Source: a virus
Length of the DNA: 39,388 nt
Virus record (IMG/VR): IMGVR_UViG_3300042261_000331
Coordinates: 1 to 39,388 of that record
Strand: one strand, 5' to 3'
The notes beneath the pieces are model-generated. The model made no database searches. It was not told the origin of the DNA and saw nothing but the letters and a program-made list of their open reading frames with translations. How positions within the stretch are numbered: position 1 is the stretch's first letter; every line of letters begins with the position of its first letter. Made by a program: the position numbers and the translations under genes. Of this stretch, positions 32,500 to 38,822 are shown in pieces.

Positions 32500-32817
32500 C
32501 TAATATTGGTTTCTAGCTTCTTCAGCATAGCTTTGGAGTTGTCGTTTAATTGTACTCATAAGTTTTTCCAAAGTTTTAAGACGTATTTTAATTATATCCT
32601 CCCGTTGTCCTATTTCAGATATATCGTAGCGTTTGTTAGCTTCAGTAATCTTAGGGTACATTTCCATCAATTCTTTCTTTTTTTGGGCGATTTCAGGTAT
32701 TAGCTTTTCGTAATTATATGAAACAGTAGCGTATTCATCAGTTATCTCGTTGAGTAAAGACTGTAAAGCCACTGGATTATTTTCTAGTTCTTTGATTTTT
32801 CCTATAAAATCTTTCAC
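32500..32817 (-). CDS. Coiled-coil hypothetical protein, 105 aa
   Basis: Mostly coiled coil (YNYEKLIPEIAQKKKELMEM, IKIRLKTLEKLMSTIKRQLQ). It overlaps its upstream neighbour's stop (ATGA type). Proteins of this style in early operons often support recombination or replication, but there is no specific evidence here. Confidence 0.55.
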   Translation of the reverse strand: MKDFIGKIKELENNPVALQSLLNEITDEYATVSYNYEKLIPEIAQKKKELMEMYPKITEANKRYDISEIGQREDIIKIRLKTLEKLMSTIKRQLQSYAEEARNQY

Positions 32818-33164
32818 ATTCCCTCCACAGTTTGTTGCACTTCAGGGTCAATATCTCTGGCAACATTTATCCAATATTTAATTTCTTTACCAGTCTTTCC
32901 GTTAGTCTTAACAAAGTATTTTAAATCTGCCATTTTCTTTTTTTCCATATAAGCAGAGAAAAGCATTTGACTTAATTGGTCTTTAGATACTTCTAATTGT
33001 TCACCATTAACTAATTCAAAAATAAACTTAGGATTGTATCCTTTAAGCCAAGTTTGTGCTGTTTCGTATTTTTTAGTTTCATCATTCCAGCGTTGAAAAG
33101 TAATTTTACTTTCTGCTGATTTTATTTGAAAGGTTAAACCTTCTTTACATCTAATTGGGTACAT
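32814..33164 (-). CDS. Hypothetical protein, 116 aa (possible ssDNA-binding fold)
   Basis: Begins MYPIRCKEGLTFQIKSAESK and alternates beta strands with basic and aromatic residues (FQRWNDETKKYETAQTWLKG, FIFELVNGEQLEV). That style can suit an OB-fold nucleic-acid binder, though no motif confirms it. It is coupled by overlap to the downstream coiled-coil gene. Confidence 0.5.
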   Translation of the reverse strand: MYPIRCKEGLTFQIKSAESKITFQRWNDETKKYETAQTWLKGYNPKFIFELVNGEQLEVSKDQLSQMLFSAYMEKKKMADLKYFVKTNGKTGKEIKYWINVARDIDPEVQQTVEGM

Positions 33165-33166
33165 AA

Positions 33167-33361
33167 TTAAAATGGGCTTTCTCCTGTCTCTACAGGATGA
33201 TTAAGTTTTTCTTTTTTAAGATATTCTTTAATCCAATTTTTTACTTCTTGCTCAGCTTCCTCTTTAGTGTCAGCATAAGCTCCAAACTTAGGGAATAGGA
33301 ACTTATACTCCGAGCCGAATTCTCTTTCTAAAGAGACTGGTAGTTCAAAATAATATTTCAT
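33167..33361 (-). CDS. HicB-like small protein, 64 aa
   Basis: MKYYFELPVSLEREF, then YKFLFPKFGAYADTKEEAEQ and a helix VKNWIKEYLKKEKL. This beta-strand, loop, helix arrangement resembles the HicB antitoxin half domain (strand...PEFPGC...T.EEAL.N...). There is no HicA partner beside it, so it may be an orphan or simply share the fold. Confidence 0.5.
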   Translation of the reverse strand: MKYYFELPVSLEREFGSEYKFLFPKFGAYADTKEEAEQEVKNWIKEYLKKEKLNHPVETGESPF

Positions 33362-33362
33362 A

Positions 33363-33548
33363 TTAGTAAACAGCTCTTAAACCTTGTTGCACATCATCAA
33401 TTCTTTCGTCATTTAATTCTGCTTCTAGTTCATCTTCGTTAATTCTTTCCTCACCATACTTGAATTGTTGATTTTCAAGTTCATCACAGATTTCTTCATC
33501 TGTTAAATCGTGTGTGTCTTGGGCTTTGATTAGTTCGTCTGACATCAT
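33363..33548 (-). CDS. Acidic protein heading the leftward early operon, 61 aa
   Basis: Almost a third of residues are Asp/Glu (LTDEEICDELENQQFKYGEE, ELEAELNDERIDDV). As the first gene after a consensus promoter it should be made early and strongly. Very acidic first-early proteins can be DNA mimics or inhibitors of host enzymes; that is a guess. Start at 33548 (AATTATATG); an ATG also exists at 33545. Confidence 0.6.
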   Translation of the reverse strand: MMSDELIKAQDTHDLTDEEICDELENQQFKYGEERINEDELEAELNDERIDDVQQGLRAVY

Positions 33549-33681
33549 ATAATTAATTTAATAATAATTGTCAGATAATACAGCGTTCATTTCATTCCAG
33601 TTGTCCTTTTATCCCCGTCTGGTTCTCGCAAGCCATGCACTTTTGAGAATTGTTAGGGAACTGTATCACTTTGACATTACT
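33549..33681 (-). promoter_or_regulatory. Structured leader of the main early transcript
   Basis: acag-cg-ttc (33580-33588) pairs with gaactgt (33658-33664), closing a region with CCAG/CTGG and ttctc/gagaa hairpins, a multi-branch layout. It shares a GCATGG-CTTG motif with the leader at 265-392. No terminator lies before the ATG. No known riboswitch class recognised. Confidence 0.45.
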
Positions 33682-33709
33682 ATTATAGCACACTAGTTAG
33701 CTTTGTCAA
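33682..33709 (-). promoter_or_regulatory. Sigma70 promoter of the main early operon
   Basis: On the minus strand: TTGACA, 16-base spacer, TATAAT, both hexamers perfect. The spacer (gctaactagtgtgc) resembles the spacer of the promoter at 399-427. It would drive the genes from 33548 down to 29820. Confidence 0.85.
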
Positions 33710-33727
33710 TAGGCTAGCCTGTGAGGG

Positions 33728-33736
33728 TGTGGATAA
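33728..33736 (+). promoter_or_regulatory. DnaA-box-like site TGTGGATAA
   Basis: It sits 18 bases beyond the outer end of the -35 at 33709, the same offset as at the left promoter (427 to 445). With the leftward promoters at 399 and 38551 this makes three promoters with such a site nearby. Confidence 0.5.
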
Positions 33737-33908
33737 GTATTTTATTTTATCTCTTAAATTCATTTTAGTTAAAAAGTTATTTCTGCGTATAATCGCATAG
33801 GACGCGTTTAAATTATGAAAAGGTATCTTTCGGCGTACAAGACAGAACAGTGCTTTAAATCAAAGAATAAGTGGCTTCTTGGAAGAAATAACCTAGTATT
33901 CTACCCAC
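33737..33908. other. Non-coding gap upstream of the main early promoter
   Basis: This 172-base stretch completes a 360-base gap between genes (33549-33908). It has a lone TATAAT (33788-33793) without a good -35, a 51-codon rightward frame (33815-33970) and GC-richer spots near 33785-33840. No leftward terminator was seen for the RusA gene that ends here. Confidence 0.4.
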
Positions 33909-33970
33909 CTAAACCAGCTTTTCTACAAATAGTTCAATTCTTGGGTTATTTTTGTCATAATTCTTGGTAA
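33815..33970 (+). CDS. Doubtful 51-residue ORF
   Basis: MKRYLSAYKTEQCFKSKNKW in the gap upstream of the early promoter, then running antisense into the RusA gene for its last 20 or so codons. It starts after TTTAAATT and near a lone TATAAT. The overlap and lack of a good promoter make it doubtful. Confidence 0.2.
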   Translation: MKRYLSAYKTEQCFKSKNKWLLGRNNLVFYPPKPAFLQIVQFLGYFCHNSW

Positions 33971-34280
33971 TTCGTAAGTCTTGGATTTGTTCATCATCTG
34001 TCCATAAAATTCCAGTTCCCGCATCCATCCAAAGTTTATTATGATTATCAATATCTCTTTTTCGTTTATCATCAAAATATAAGTTAACTTTTACTTGCAA
34101 ATTACCTGTTAATAGTTTAGCTTTTTGTGCTTTCAATTCCCATTGATACACTTCTTTGATTTCTTTTCCCTCTGCCGTCATATACATGCAAGGATGATTT
34201 CCTCTACAAGCATATCTATAAATTTTTTGAGTTGATTTTGGATTTCCTTTTAAGATATATAAACCTTTGTTGCCAGTCAT
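33909..34280 (-). CDS. rusA: RusA-type Holliday junction resolvase
   Basis: The 123-residue protein has an N-terminal strand-rich substrate side (LYILKGNPKSTQKIYR) and the catalytic acidic core KRDIDNHNKLWMDAGTGILW followed by TDDEQIQD. Asp76, Asp78 and Asp95/96 correspond to the metal-binding Asp residues of RusA. RusA resolves four-way DNA junctions and helps trim branched phage DNA before packaging. Its start overlaps the upstream HNH-like gene by 65 bases in another frame, which is long. Confidence 0.9.
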   Translation of the reverse strand: MTGNKGLYILKGNPKSTQKIYRYACRGNHPCMYMTAEGKEIKEVYQWELKAQKAKLLTGNLQVKVNLYFDDKRKRDIDNHNKLWMDAGTGILWTDDEQIQDLRITKNYDKNNPRIELFVEKLV

Positions 34281-34524
34281 ATTTTGGATAATTAATTTTT
34301 AAATATTCTAAGTTACTATTTATGGCAATATATTCTGTAAGTTCTTTTACCTCTTGAAAAATATCCCCATTATTTCCTTGATGATGGTATTTGCAAAGTG
34401 GAACAGATATCTCATCAATTTGTCTTCCTGAATAAATTAATGGATGATGTTGGTTTGCTGGCTTAAAACAAATTAAACAATATTTTCCGAATCTTTCTTT
34501 TTGTTTTTCACTTACTGGTCTCAT
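34216..34524 (-). CDS. HNH-like zinc-binding protein, 102 aa
   Basis: KERFGKYCLICFKPANQHHP and EISVPLCKYHHQGNNGDIF show a zinc knuckle pair (Cys16, Cys19, Cys44, His47/48) around a His-His (26/27), the layout of HNH-type nucleases. A true catalytic His-Asn order is less clear than in the other two HNH proteins. Gene order beside RusA suggests a recombination or branch-processing role. Confidence 0.65.
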   Translation of the reverse strand: MRPVSEKQKERFGKYCLICFKPANQHHPLIYSGRQIDEISVPLCKYHHQGNNGDIFQEVKELTEYIAINSNLEYLKINYPKYDWQQRFIYLKRKSKINSKNL

Positions 34525-34527
34525 ATT

Positions 34528-34752
34528 TTAAACATAAAATTCTTCTTTTAAACTTTTTATAAGTTTTCTAAGTCCATCTTTTAAAGTTTTAAATGGAATA
34601 TAATATGCTACGCCACTATTAAATATATCTATATCAACAAAAAAACCCACATTCTTATTTTCAAAACTTCCTTTACCAAAATAAATCCTTTCTTGGTCTA
34701 GTCTTACTGTAATTACAGCATATTTAGGAAATAGAAGTTTAGTTTTTTTCAT
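34528..34752 (-). CDS. Hypothetical protein, 74 aa
   Basis: MKKTKLLFPKYAVITVRLDQ, then beta-rich sequence and a C-terminal helix (FKTLKDGLRKLIKSLKEEFYV). It overlaps the upstream HNH gene by the ATGA rule. Not assigned. Confidence 0.5.
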   Translation of the reverse strand: MKKTKLLFPKYAVITVRLDQERIYFGKGSFENKNVGFFVDIDIFNSGVAYYIPFKTLKDGLRKLIKSLKEEFYV

Positions 34753-35081
34753 ATTTTACCAAGCAATTTAATTAAAAGTTCTTTTGTTTTAGGATTGGAG
34801 AAGTCAAGCCTATTAGCTTTAAAAATATTACACCTCCTGCAAAGTATTTGATAATTTTCTTCTACTATTTCGTGGTCAACGTCAACCCCGAATTGTAAAA
34901 GTAAATCACGAGGAATAATGTGGTCTAGAGTTAGATTATCTATACTTGAGCATTTAGTACAGTGCTGTGGTAAAGAAATTTGTATGGCTTGTTCTAAAGT
35001 AATCCTGTTCTTTTTAGTTAATTCTTCATTTTTTCTTCTTTCTCTTATTTTATTTCGTAATTCTATATAGGCTTCATTCAT
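34749..35081 (-). CDS. HNH endonuclease, 110 aa
   Basis: A basic helical N-terminus (RNKIRERRKNEELTKKNR) precedes CTKCSSIDNLTLDHIIPRDL and NYQILCRRCNIFKANR. Cys41/Cys44 and Cys81/Cys84 bind zinc; Asp53-His54 and Asn76 fit the HNH metal site. The pattern is complete. In phages such proteins nick DNA, for example in packaging or as homing nucleases. Confidence 0.85.
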   Translation of the reverse strand: MNEAYIELRNKIRERRKNEELTKKNRITLEQAIQISLPQHCTKCSSIDNLTLDHIIPRDLLLQFGVDVDHEIVEENYQILCRRCNIFKANRLDFSNPKTKELLIKLLGKI

Positions 35082-35086
35082 ATTAG

Positions 35087-35527
35087 TTATATAAGAGTTT
35101 GTTGTTCAGTTATAAATTTTATTGCTTCTTTGAAACCAGAAGATTTATGCCCACCAATTCTTGTAATTTCTTTACCACCATTATTATAAATATAATTTTC
35201 TTTATAATACTTTTCAAGTTTCTTTATTATTCCAGAGATAATATCAATTTGCATTTCTCTATTAGCTATTTTATTTCCAGTAAAGGTACTTCCTTTAATA
35301 AACTCACCTGTCACAGGATTATATACTGTTTCACTTATTTTTCTTTCAATACCAAAATCTTTACCAACATAAATTATTTGACCATTTACAATAGTGGCTA
35401 CTGTCTTATCTATACTTTTAAAAGGTTTTGTATTTATTAATTTATAAATATCAATTTGTTCTACAAAAGTTTCTATATTTCCTACTTGAAAACCATCTTT
35501 TTTACATTTAGTTATTTTAAATTTCAT
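35087..35527 (-). CDS. Hypothetical protein, 146 aa
   Basis: A beta-rich N-terminal half (KTVATIVNGQIIYVGKDFGI, ETVYNPVTGEFIKGSTFTGN) and a helical end (EAIKFITEQQTLI). No recognised motif. It sits between the HNH nuclease and the protein with the diversified-looking patch. Confidence 0.55.
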   Translation of the reverse strand: MKFKITKCKKDGFQVGNIETFVEQIDIYKLINTKPFKSIDKTVATIVNGQIIYVGKDFGIERKISETVYNPVTGEFIKGSTFTGNKIANREMQIDIISGIIKKLEKYYKENYIYNNGGKEITRIGGHKSSGFKEAIKFITEQQTLI

Positions 35528-35539
35528 ATATTAAATATA

Positions 35540-35923
35540 TTAAGTTTCAGAAGTATTAAGTAGCTGTGAATCCAGATCTCTTATTTCTTCATCTTTTGTG
35601 CATAGACGCAATGCGAGGCAAAGGTCGTGCCAGCCACCGTTTAGACCGTACCAGTCCTGATACCATCTGCTGCCATTCCAGTAGAAGTACGATACATGTT
35701 GCTGGCTGCGGTGGTGTCGCCAATTAGGAAAAACTAAATAACTATTATGTAACTCTTTTGGAATTTCATCTTGATGTTTAAACAGATATACCCCATCTTC
35801 TTTTGTGGCAGGATTGGATAGTTTGTTAACCCGTTTTATAAATTCGTCTCCTTTGATAAAATATTCTTCATCTTTATGTACTTTTACAACTTCAAATAAA
35901 CCTATTTTTGTTTTAAATTTCAT
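35540..35923 (-). CDS. Hypothetical protein with DGR-like variable patch, 127 aa
   Basis: Residues 1-60 are typical of this genome. From about 68 to 109 the sequence becomes Trp/Tyr/His/Asn-rich (WRHHRSQQHV, YWNGSRWYQDWYGLNGGWHD) and the DNA becomes strikingly GC-rich, with many C-ending codons (CAC, CGC, AGC, TAC, GGC, GAC). AAC-to-NNC change driven by adenine mutagenesis produces exactly this. The look resembles variable regions of diversity-generating retroelement targets in Patescibacteria. No reverse transcriptase or template is visible here. Confidence 0.6.
   Translation of the reverse strand: MKFKTKIGLFEVVKVHKDEEYFIKGDEFIKRVNKLSNPATKEDGVYLFKHQDEIPKELHNSYLVFPNWRHHRSQQHVSYFYWNGSRWYQDWYGLNGGWHDLCLALRLCTKDEEIRDLDSQLLNTSET
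35597..35722 (-). repeat. Candidate variable region (GC-rich, NNC-codon patch)
   Basis: Covers roughly Trp68 to Thr109 of the 127-residue protein. Composition and codon use differ sharply from both flanks in the same gene. Confidence 0.5.
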
Positions 35924-35952
35924 AATTGGTTATATTAGTTATATAAAAGTTT

Positions 35953-36118
35953 TTAGTTATTTACTTTTTCTAATAATTCAATTTCTTTTTTATAAATTAT
36001 AAATGGAAAACAATTAGTTCTTCTAACCATATAATACCCTTTTGCGTAAGCTATAATTGTGATATAACCATCTAAATATTTCAAAACTGTTCCTATTGGA
36101 TATTTTATTTATCTCCAT
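35953..36118 (-). pseudogene. Small gene with an apparent +1 frameshift
   Basis: ATG at 36118 reads MEINK, then needs to skip one base in the A-rich run AAATAAAATATCC to give a sensible protein: YPIGTVLKYLDGYITIIA, continuing AYAKGYYMVRRTN, and ending EIELLEKVNN at 35953. Length is 166 bases, one more than a multiple of three. Without the shift the frame stops after 31 codons. This may be an assembly error in an A-run, a natural mutation, or slippery decoding. Confidence 0.5.
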
Positions 36119-36164
36119 ATTTACAGTAAAGTTGGATTATTATATTGTCTTTTAAAAATTAAGA

Positions 36165-36356
36165 TTAGCTATGATGTGTCTTCAGATATTCTTTAAATCC
36201 ACATCTAACGCAATCAACCATATATCTGCTGTCTTCAAGATAAACTCTACAGGTTTTTTCTTCATCAATTTCGCCACATTGTTTGCATTTGATGTAAGTG
36301 GCTATTATCTCCCTGTGTTTTTTCATTATAGATTTGGTAGTCATATTTTTGTTCAT
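36165..36356 (-). CDS. Zinc-ribbon protein, 63 aa
   Basis: CKQCGEIDEEKTC and DCVRCGFKEYLKTHHS give two knuckles of a small zinc ribbon. The start is uncertain: ATGs at 36410, 36356 and 36326 are in frame. I use 36356 (MNKNMTTKSIM...), since longer versions overlap more of the gene at 36265-36459. Function unknown. Confidence 0.55.
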   Translation of the reverse strand: MNKNMTTKSIMKKHREIIATYIKCKQCGEIDEEKTCRVYLEDSRYMVDCVRCGFKEYLKTHHS

Positions 36357-36459
36357 CAAATGAAAGATATTCTGTTGAGCTTCTGTAATAAGTAAAAGTG
36401 AACTTTTCATTATACTTACTTATTAAAATTATTTTCCACGGAATGTTTGTCAATATCAT
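36265..36459 (-). CDS. Hypothetical protein downstream of the helicase, 64 aa
   Basis: MILTNIPWKIILISKYNEKF overlaps the helicase stop (TGATG-type coupling) and continues as an aromatic, charged sequence. Its 3' end overlaps the zinc-ribbon gene in another frame; the final residues look like a frame shadow of that gene, so the true end may be earlier. Confidence 0.4.
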   Translation of the reverse strand: MILTNIPWKIILISKYNEKFTFTYYRSSTEYLSFDEQKYDYQIYNEKTQGDNSHLHQMQTMWRN

Positions 36460-37352
36460 ATAGCACTAATCATTTCTTGTAATTTCCCGTGTTCTTCTGT
36501 GGCTTCTTTCCAAGATTGAAATTTGTGTCCATCAAAAAATAGTTTAACTCTACCAGTTCTTCCATTTCTACGATTAGCTTCAAGTGAAAGCCAAGATTTA
36601 TTAGTATAGACTATTTGTCTTTCTTCATCTTCATCATCACTTGTTTTCTTAGAAGCGTTTTTATCTCTAATACGCCACATAATCATTGCAAAGTCTGATT
36701 CTTGAGCAATAAATGAACTGTCACGAATATCATTGATTGTGGGAGTCTTTTCAACATCAAGTTTAGTAGTGTGGGCAATCAAGAGAATTGGTATTTTAAG
36801 TTCAACCGCAATCTTTTTTACTTCTCTGACAATCCCACCGATTAAAAAGGAGGTATTTGATTGATAATCTTTTAATGGTAACAAAAAGTGTAAATGGTCT
36901 ATTACTACAAATTCTGTATTCTCTGTCCGTATGGCTTCGCTAATAGTTTCTCTTAACCATTTCATTTGTAAATCCCCACCTTTGTAATAGTTCTCAATAG
37001 GATAATGAATTGGTGCTGAATAAGGTCTTTTATTTTCCTGATAAGTTTCATCCATTGCCATAAATTTACGAGTAAGTTCTTGCCAAGACATTTCCATTGT
37101 AAACCACAAGGATTGTTTGTTATTCATTGCCATATTCCAAGTAATTGTTTGAGCAAGTGTACTTTTGCCTTGTTTAGTAGGAGCAGATAATATAATAAGT
37201 TCACCTTTTTTAAAGCCACCATCTAACATTTCATCTAGTAAAGGAAATCCACAAGGAATTGGTTTGTTAAAAATTCCAGTGGTTTGGTCTTCTTTTATTA
37301 TTTCTCTAGCACATTCTTCGTACCATTTCCAATTAACAATAGGATTATTCAT
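36456..37352 (-). CDS. DnaB-type replicative helicase (RecA-fold domain only)
   Basis: The 298-residue protein has Walker A APTKQGKST (57-65), Walker B FVVIDHLHF (148-156), a motif around LLIAHTTKLD, and the NRRNGRTGRVKLFFDGHKF C-terminal signature of DnaB and SF4 helicases. It lacks the usual DnaB N-terminal domain, so it is shorter than host DnaB (about 450). It should unwind DNA at the fork in concert with the O-like initiator just upstream in the operon. Confidence 0.9.
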   Translation of the reverse strand: MNNPIVNWKWYEECAREIIKEDQTTGIFNKPIPCGFPLLDEMLDGGFKKGELIILSAPTKQGKSTLAQTITWNMAMNNKQSLWFTMEMSWQELTRKFMAMDETYQENKRPYSAPIHYPIENYYKGGDLQMKWLRETISEAIRTENTEFVVIDHLHFLLPLKDYQSNTSFLIGGIVREVKKIAVELKIPILLIAHTTKLDVEKTPTINDIRDSSFIAQESDFAMIMWRIRDKNASKKTSDDEDEERQIVYTNKSWLSLEANRRNGRTGRVKLFFDGHKFQSWKEATEEHGKLQEMISAI

Positions 37353-37588
37353 ATAATTTTATATCCATAAGCAAGTATATTATTTGTATTTAAATAATCA
37401 CTTTTAAATAAAAGTAAATCTTTGGTTATTTTAATATTGTCATACAAACCAATAAAAAATTGTTGTTGATTTTCAATAGAAGTAAATAAATTATTCCAAA
37501 AATCATCAAAAATATCCTCTGAAATTGTCATTTCATATTTTTCTCCAGTTTTTAAAATAAAATATACATTGTATTCTTCTCTACTCAT
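37349..37588 (-). CDS. Hypothetical protein between initiator and helicase, 79 aa
   Basis: MSREEYNVYFILKTGEKYEM; beta strands then helix, ending ILAYGYKII. It overlaps both neighbours (8 bases with the initiator, ATGA with the helicase), which places it in the replication unit and suggests coupled translation. A helicase-loader role (lambda P analogue) is possible by position only; its small size argues against it. Confidence 0.5.
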   Translation of the reverse strand: MSREEYNVYFILKTGEKYEMTISEDIFDDFWNNLFTSIENQQQFFIGLYDNIKITKDLLLFKSDYLNTNNILAYGYKII

Positions 37589-38411
37589 ATAAATCTGGGT
37601 TAAGTTTATTAGTTTCTTTATTATTTTTTGGTTTTCCTTCTTTTAACCATTTTTGTATCTCATACCAATTATTGTAAATTGTTATTGGTTTCCAATCTAA
37701 ATTACGTTGTTTAAAATATTCTGCTCCATCAAAAAGTATTTGTTTAGTTTTTTCTACATCTCCAGCTTTTTTTAACAATTTAGATATACCCTGAGAAATT
37801 GGGGCAATATCATAACTTTCGTCTTTTTCAAGTTGAATACATTTACTTTGAAGATAAAAACCTGCTAAGACGAACATTGTTTTTTTACCATATTTACTTT
37901 TAGAATGTTTTACCTCTGAATATATATATTCAAGTTCTTCATTCATAAATTTTAAAGTTAAAAATAAATTTTCTTGTTTTTGTATATATTGTTTTTTGTT
38001 TATGTGTGTTAAAGGGCTTTTACTAGTTTTGGTTAAAGGGCTTTTACTAGTAAACAATCTCCCTTTAACTAGTTTAAGGGCTTTAACTAGTGGTATCCAT
38101 TCGTCGTAATTCTTATTTATTGTGTAAGTATAGCCATTTTTATCTAGTTCAACTCCTTTAACTAGTAATAGGGCTTTAACTAGATAATTTAACCAATAAA
38201 CAACTGTATTTCGTGGTAAACCTGTTCCTTTTTCAAATTGAGATAATGAAATAATGTCATCTTTTTTACTAAAACCAAAAGTTTTTCTTGCTATGTAAAG
38301 CCAAATTAGACGTGGTGCTTCAGTATTAGGAGGAAAACGATAAAGTAAGAATTGTTCTAATAATTCATTTGCTATTGGTGTATAGCCGTTTTCTTTTTGT
38401 GGACAAGCCAT
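37581..38411 (-). CDS. Replication initiator, lambda O-like
   Basis: The 276-residue protein starts MACPQKENGYTPIANELLEQ and continues with a winged-helix pattern (LIWLYIARKTFGFSKKDDII, LSQFEKGTGLPRNTVVYWLN), the Phage_rep_O type domain at about 9-85. The centre carries repeats KALLLVKG / KALKLVKG and KSPLTKTSKSPLTH, encoded by the iterons at 38009-38184. A C-terminal helical part follows. Such proteins bind iterons inside their own gene and recruit the helicase. The longer frame from 38468 starts inside the leader hairpin and is not used. Confidence 0.85.
   Translation of the reverse strand: MACPQKENGYTPIANELLEQFLLYRFPPNTEAPRLIWLYIARKTFGFSKKDDIISLSQFEKGTGLPRNTVVYWLNYLVKALLLVKGVELDKNGYTYTINKNYDEWIPLVKALKLVKGRLFTSKSPLTKTSKSPLTHINKKQYIQKQENLFLTLKFMNEELEYIYSEVKHSKSKYGKKTMFVLAGFYLQSKCIQLEKDESYDIAPISQGISKLLKKAGDVEKTKQILFDGAEYFKQRNLDWKPITIYNNWYEIQKWLKEGKPKNNKETNKLNPDLYE
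38009..38184. repeat. Iteron array: candidate replication origin inside the initiator gene
   Basis: The core CTTTWACTAGT appears six times, at about 38016, 38041, 38062, 38081, 38155 and 38174 (last copy ends in A). Longer units TTAAAGGGCTTTTACTAGT (38009-38027, 38033-38051) and TTAAGGGCTTTAACTAGT (38074-38091) are near-identical. In lambda-type phages the origin iterons also lie within gene O. Confidence 0.8.
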
Positions 38412-38503
38412 ATAATTAAAAAAACCATTGGTGCCTAGAAACGCCCAACACCCAATCACAGGTGCCACAGGGTTTTACCTGTGAGTTTCCAGACACTAAT
38501 GGT
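38412..38503 (-). promoter_or_regulatory. Structured leader hairpin with intrinsic-terminator layout before the initiator
   Basis: Two 19-base arms (38485-38503 with 38424-38442) pair over all but one position (two G-U), enclosing a perfect 8-bp stem (38477-38484 with 38456-38463). Seven T follow on the minus strand (38418-38424), then AATTAT and the ATG at 38411. This should attenuate the initiator transcript unless read through or refolded. Confidence 0.7.
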
Positions 38504-38550
38504 CTTTGAATTATGTGATTGTTTTTGGGCATATTAAATTTTTCATAGTA

Positions 38551-38579
38551 ATTATACCAATATATAAATTACTTGTCAA
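38551..38579 (-). promoter_or_regulatory. Perfect sigma70 promoter for the replication operon
   Basis: Minus strand: TTGACA, 17-base spacer, TATAAT. It lies upstream of the leader hairpin. A DnaA-like AGTGGATAA (38588-38596, one mismatch) sits 9 bases beyond the outer end of the -35. Confidence 0.85.
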
Positions 38580-38600
38580 GTGGTAAAAGTGGATAAAGTG

Positions 38601-38804
38601 TTAAAATTTAATTCGTGGGTCTGGTTTTTTTAATAAATTAATTTTTACTTCATCTGTAGCTTCTTTGATAATTTTAAGTATTTTTTTAGAATATCTTTCT
38701 TCATTGAGTAAAGTTTCAACAAGTTTAACAATTACTGTTACATTTGCTTCATCATTTTTATCGTAATAATTCATTACTGCTGGTATTTTAATTGGAATTT
38801 CCAT
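38601..38804 (-). CDS. Hypothetical protein, 67 aa
   Basis: MEIPIKIPAVMNYYDKNDEA and a helical remainder (VKLVETLLNEERYSKKILKI, IKEATDEVKINLL). It lies between the lysozyme-like gene and the replication promoter. No family recognised. Confidence 0.55.
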   Translation of the reverse strand: MEIPIKIPAVMNYYDKNDEANVTVIVKLVETLLNEERYSKKILKIIKEATDEVKINLLKKPDPRIKF

Positions 38805-38822
38805 ATTATTTATAATTAAGAA

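Noticed and set aside
37581-38468. Longer 295-aa version of the initiator
   Set aside because: Its N-terminus would be encoded by the leader hairpin; the winged-helix domain starts after 38411.
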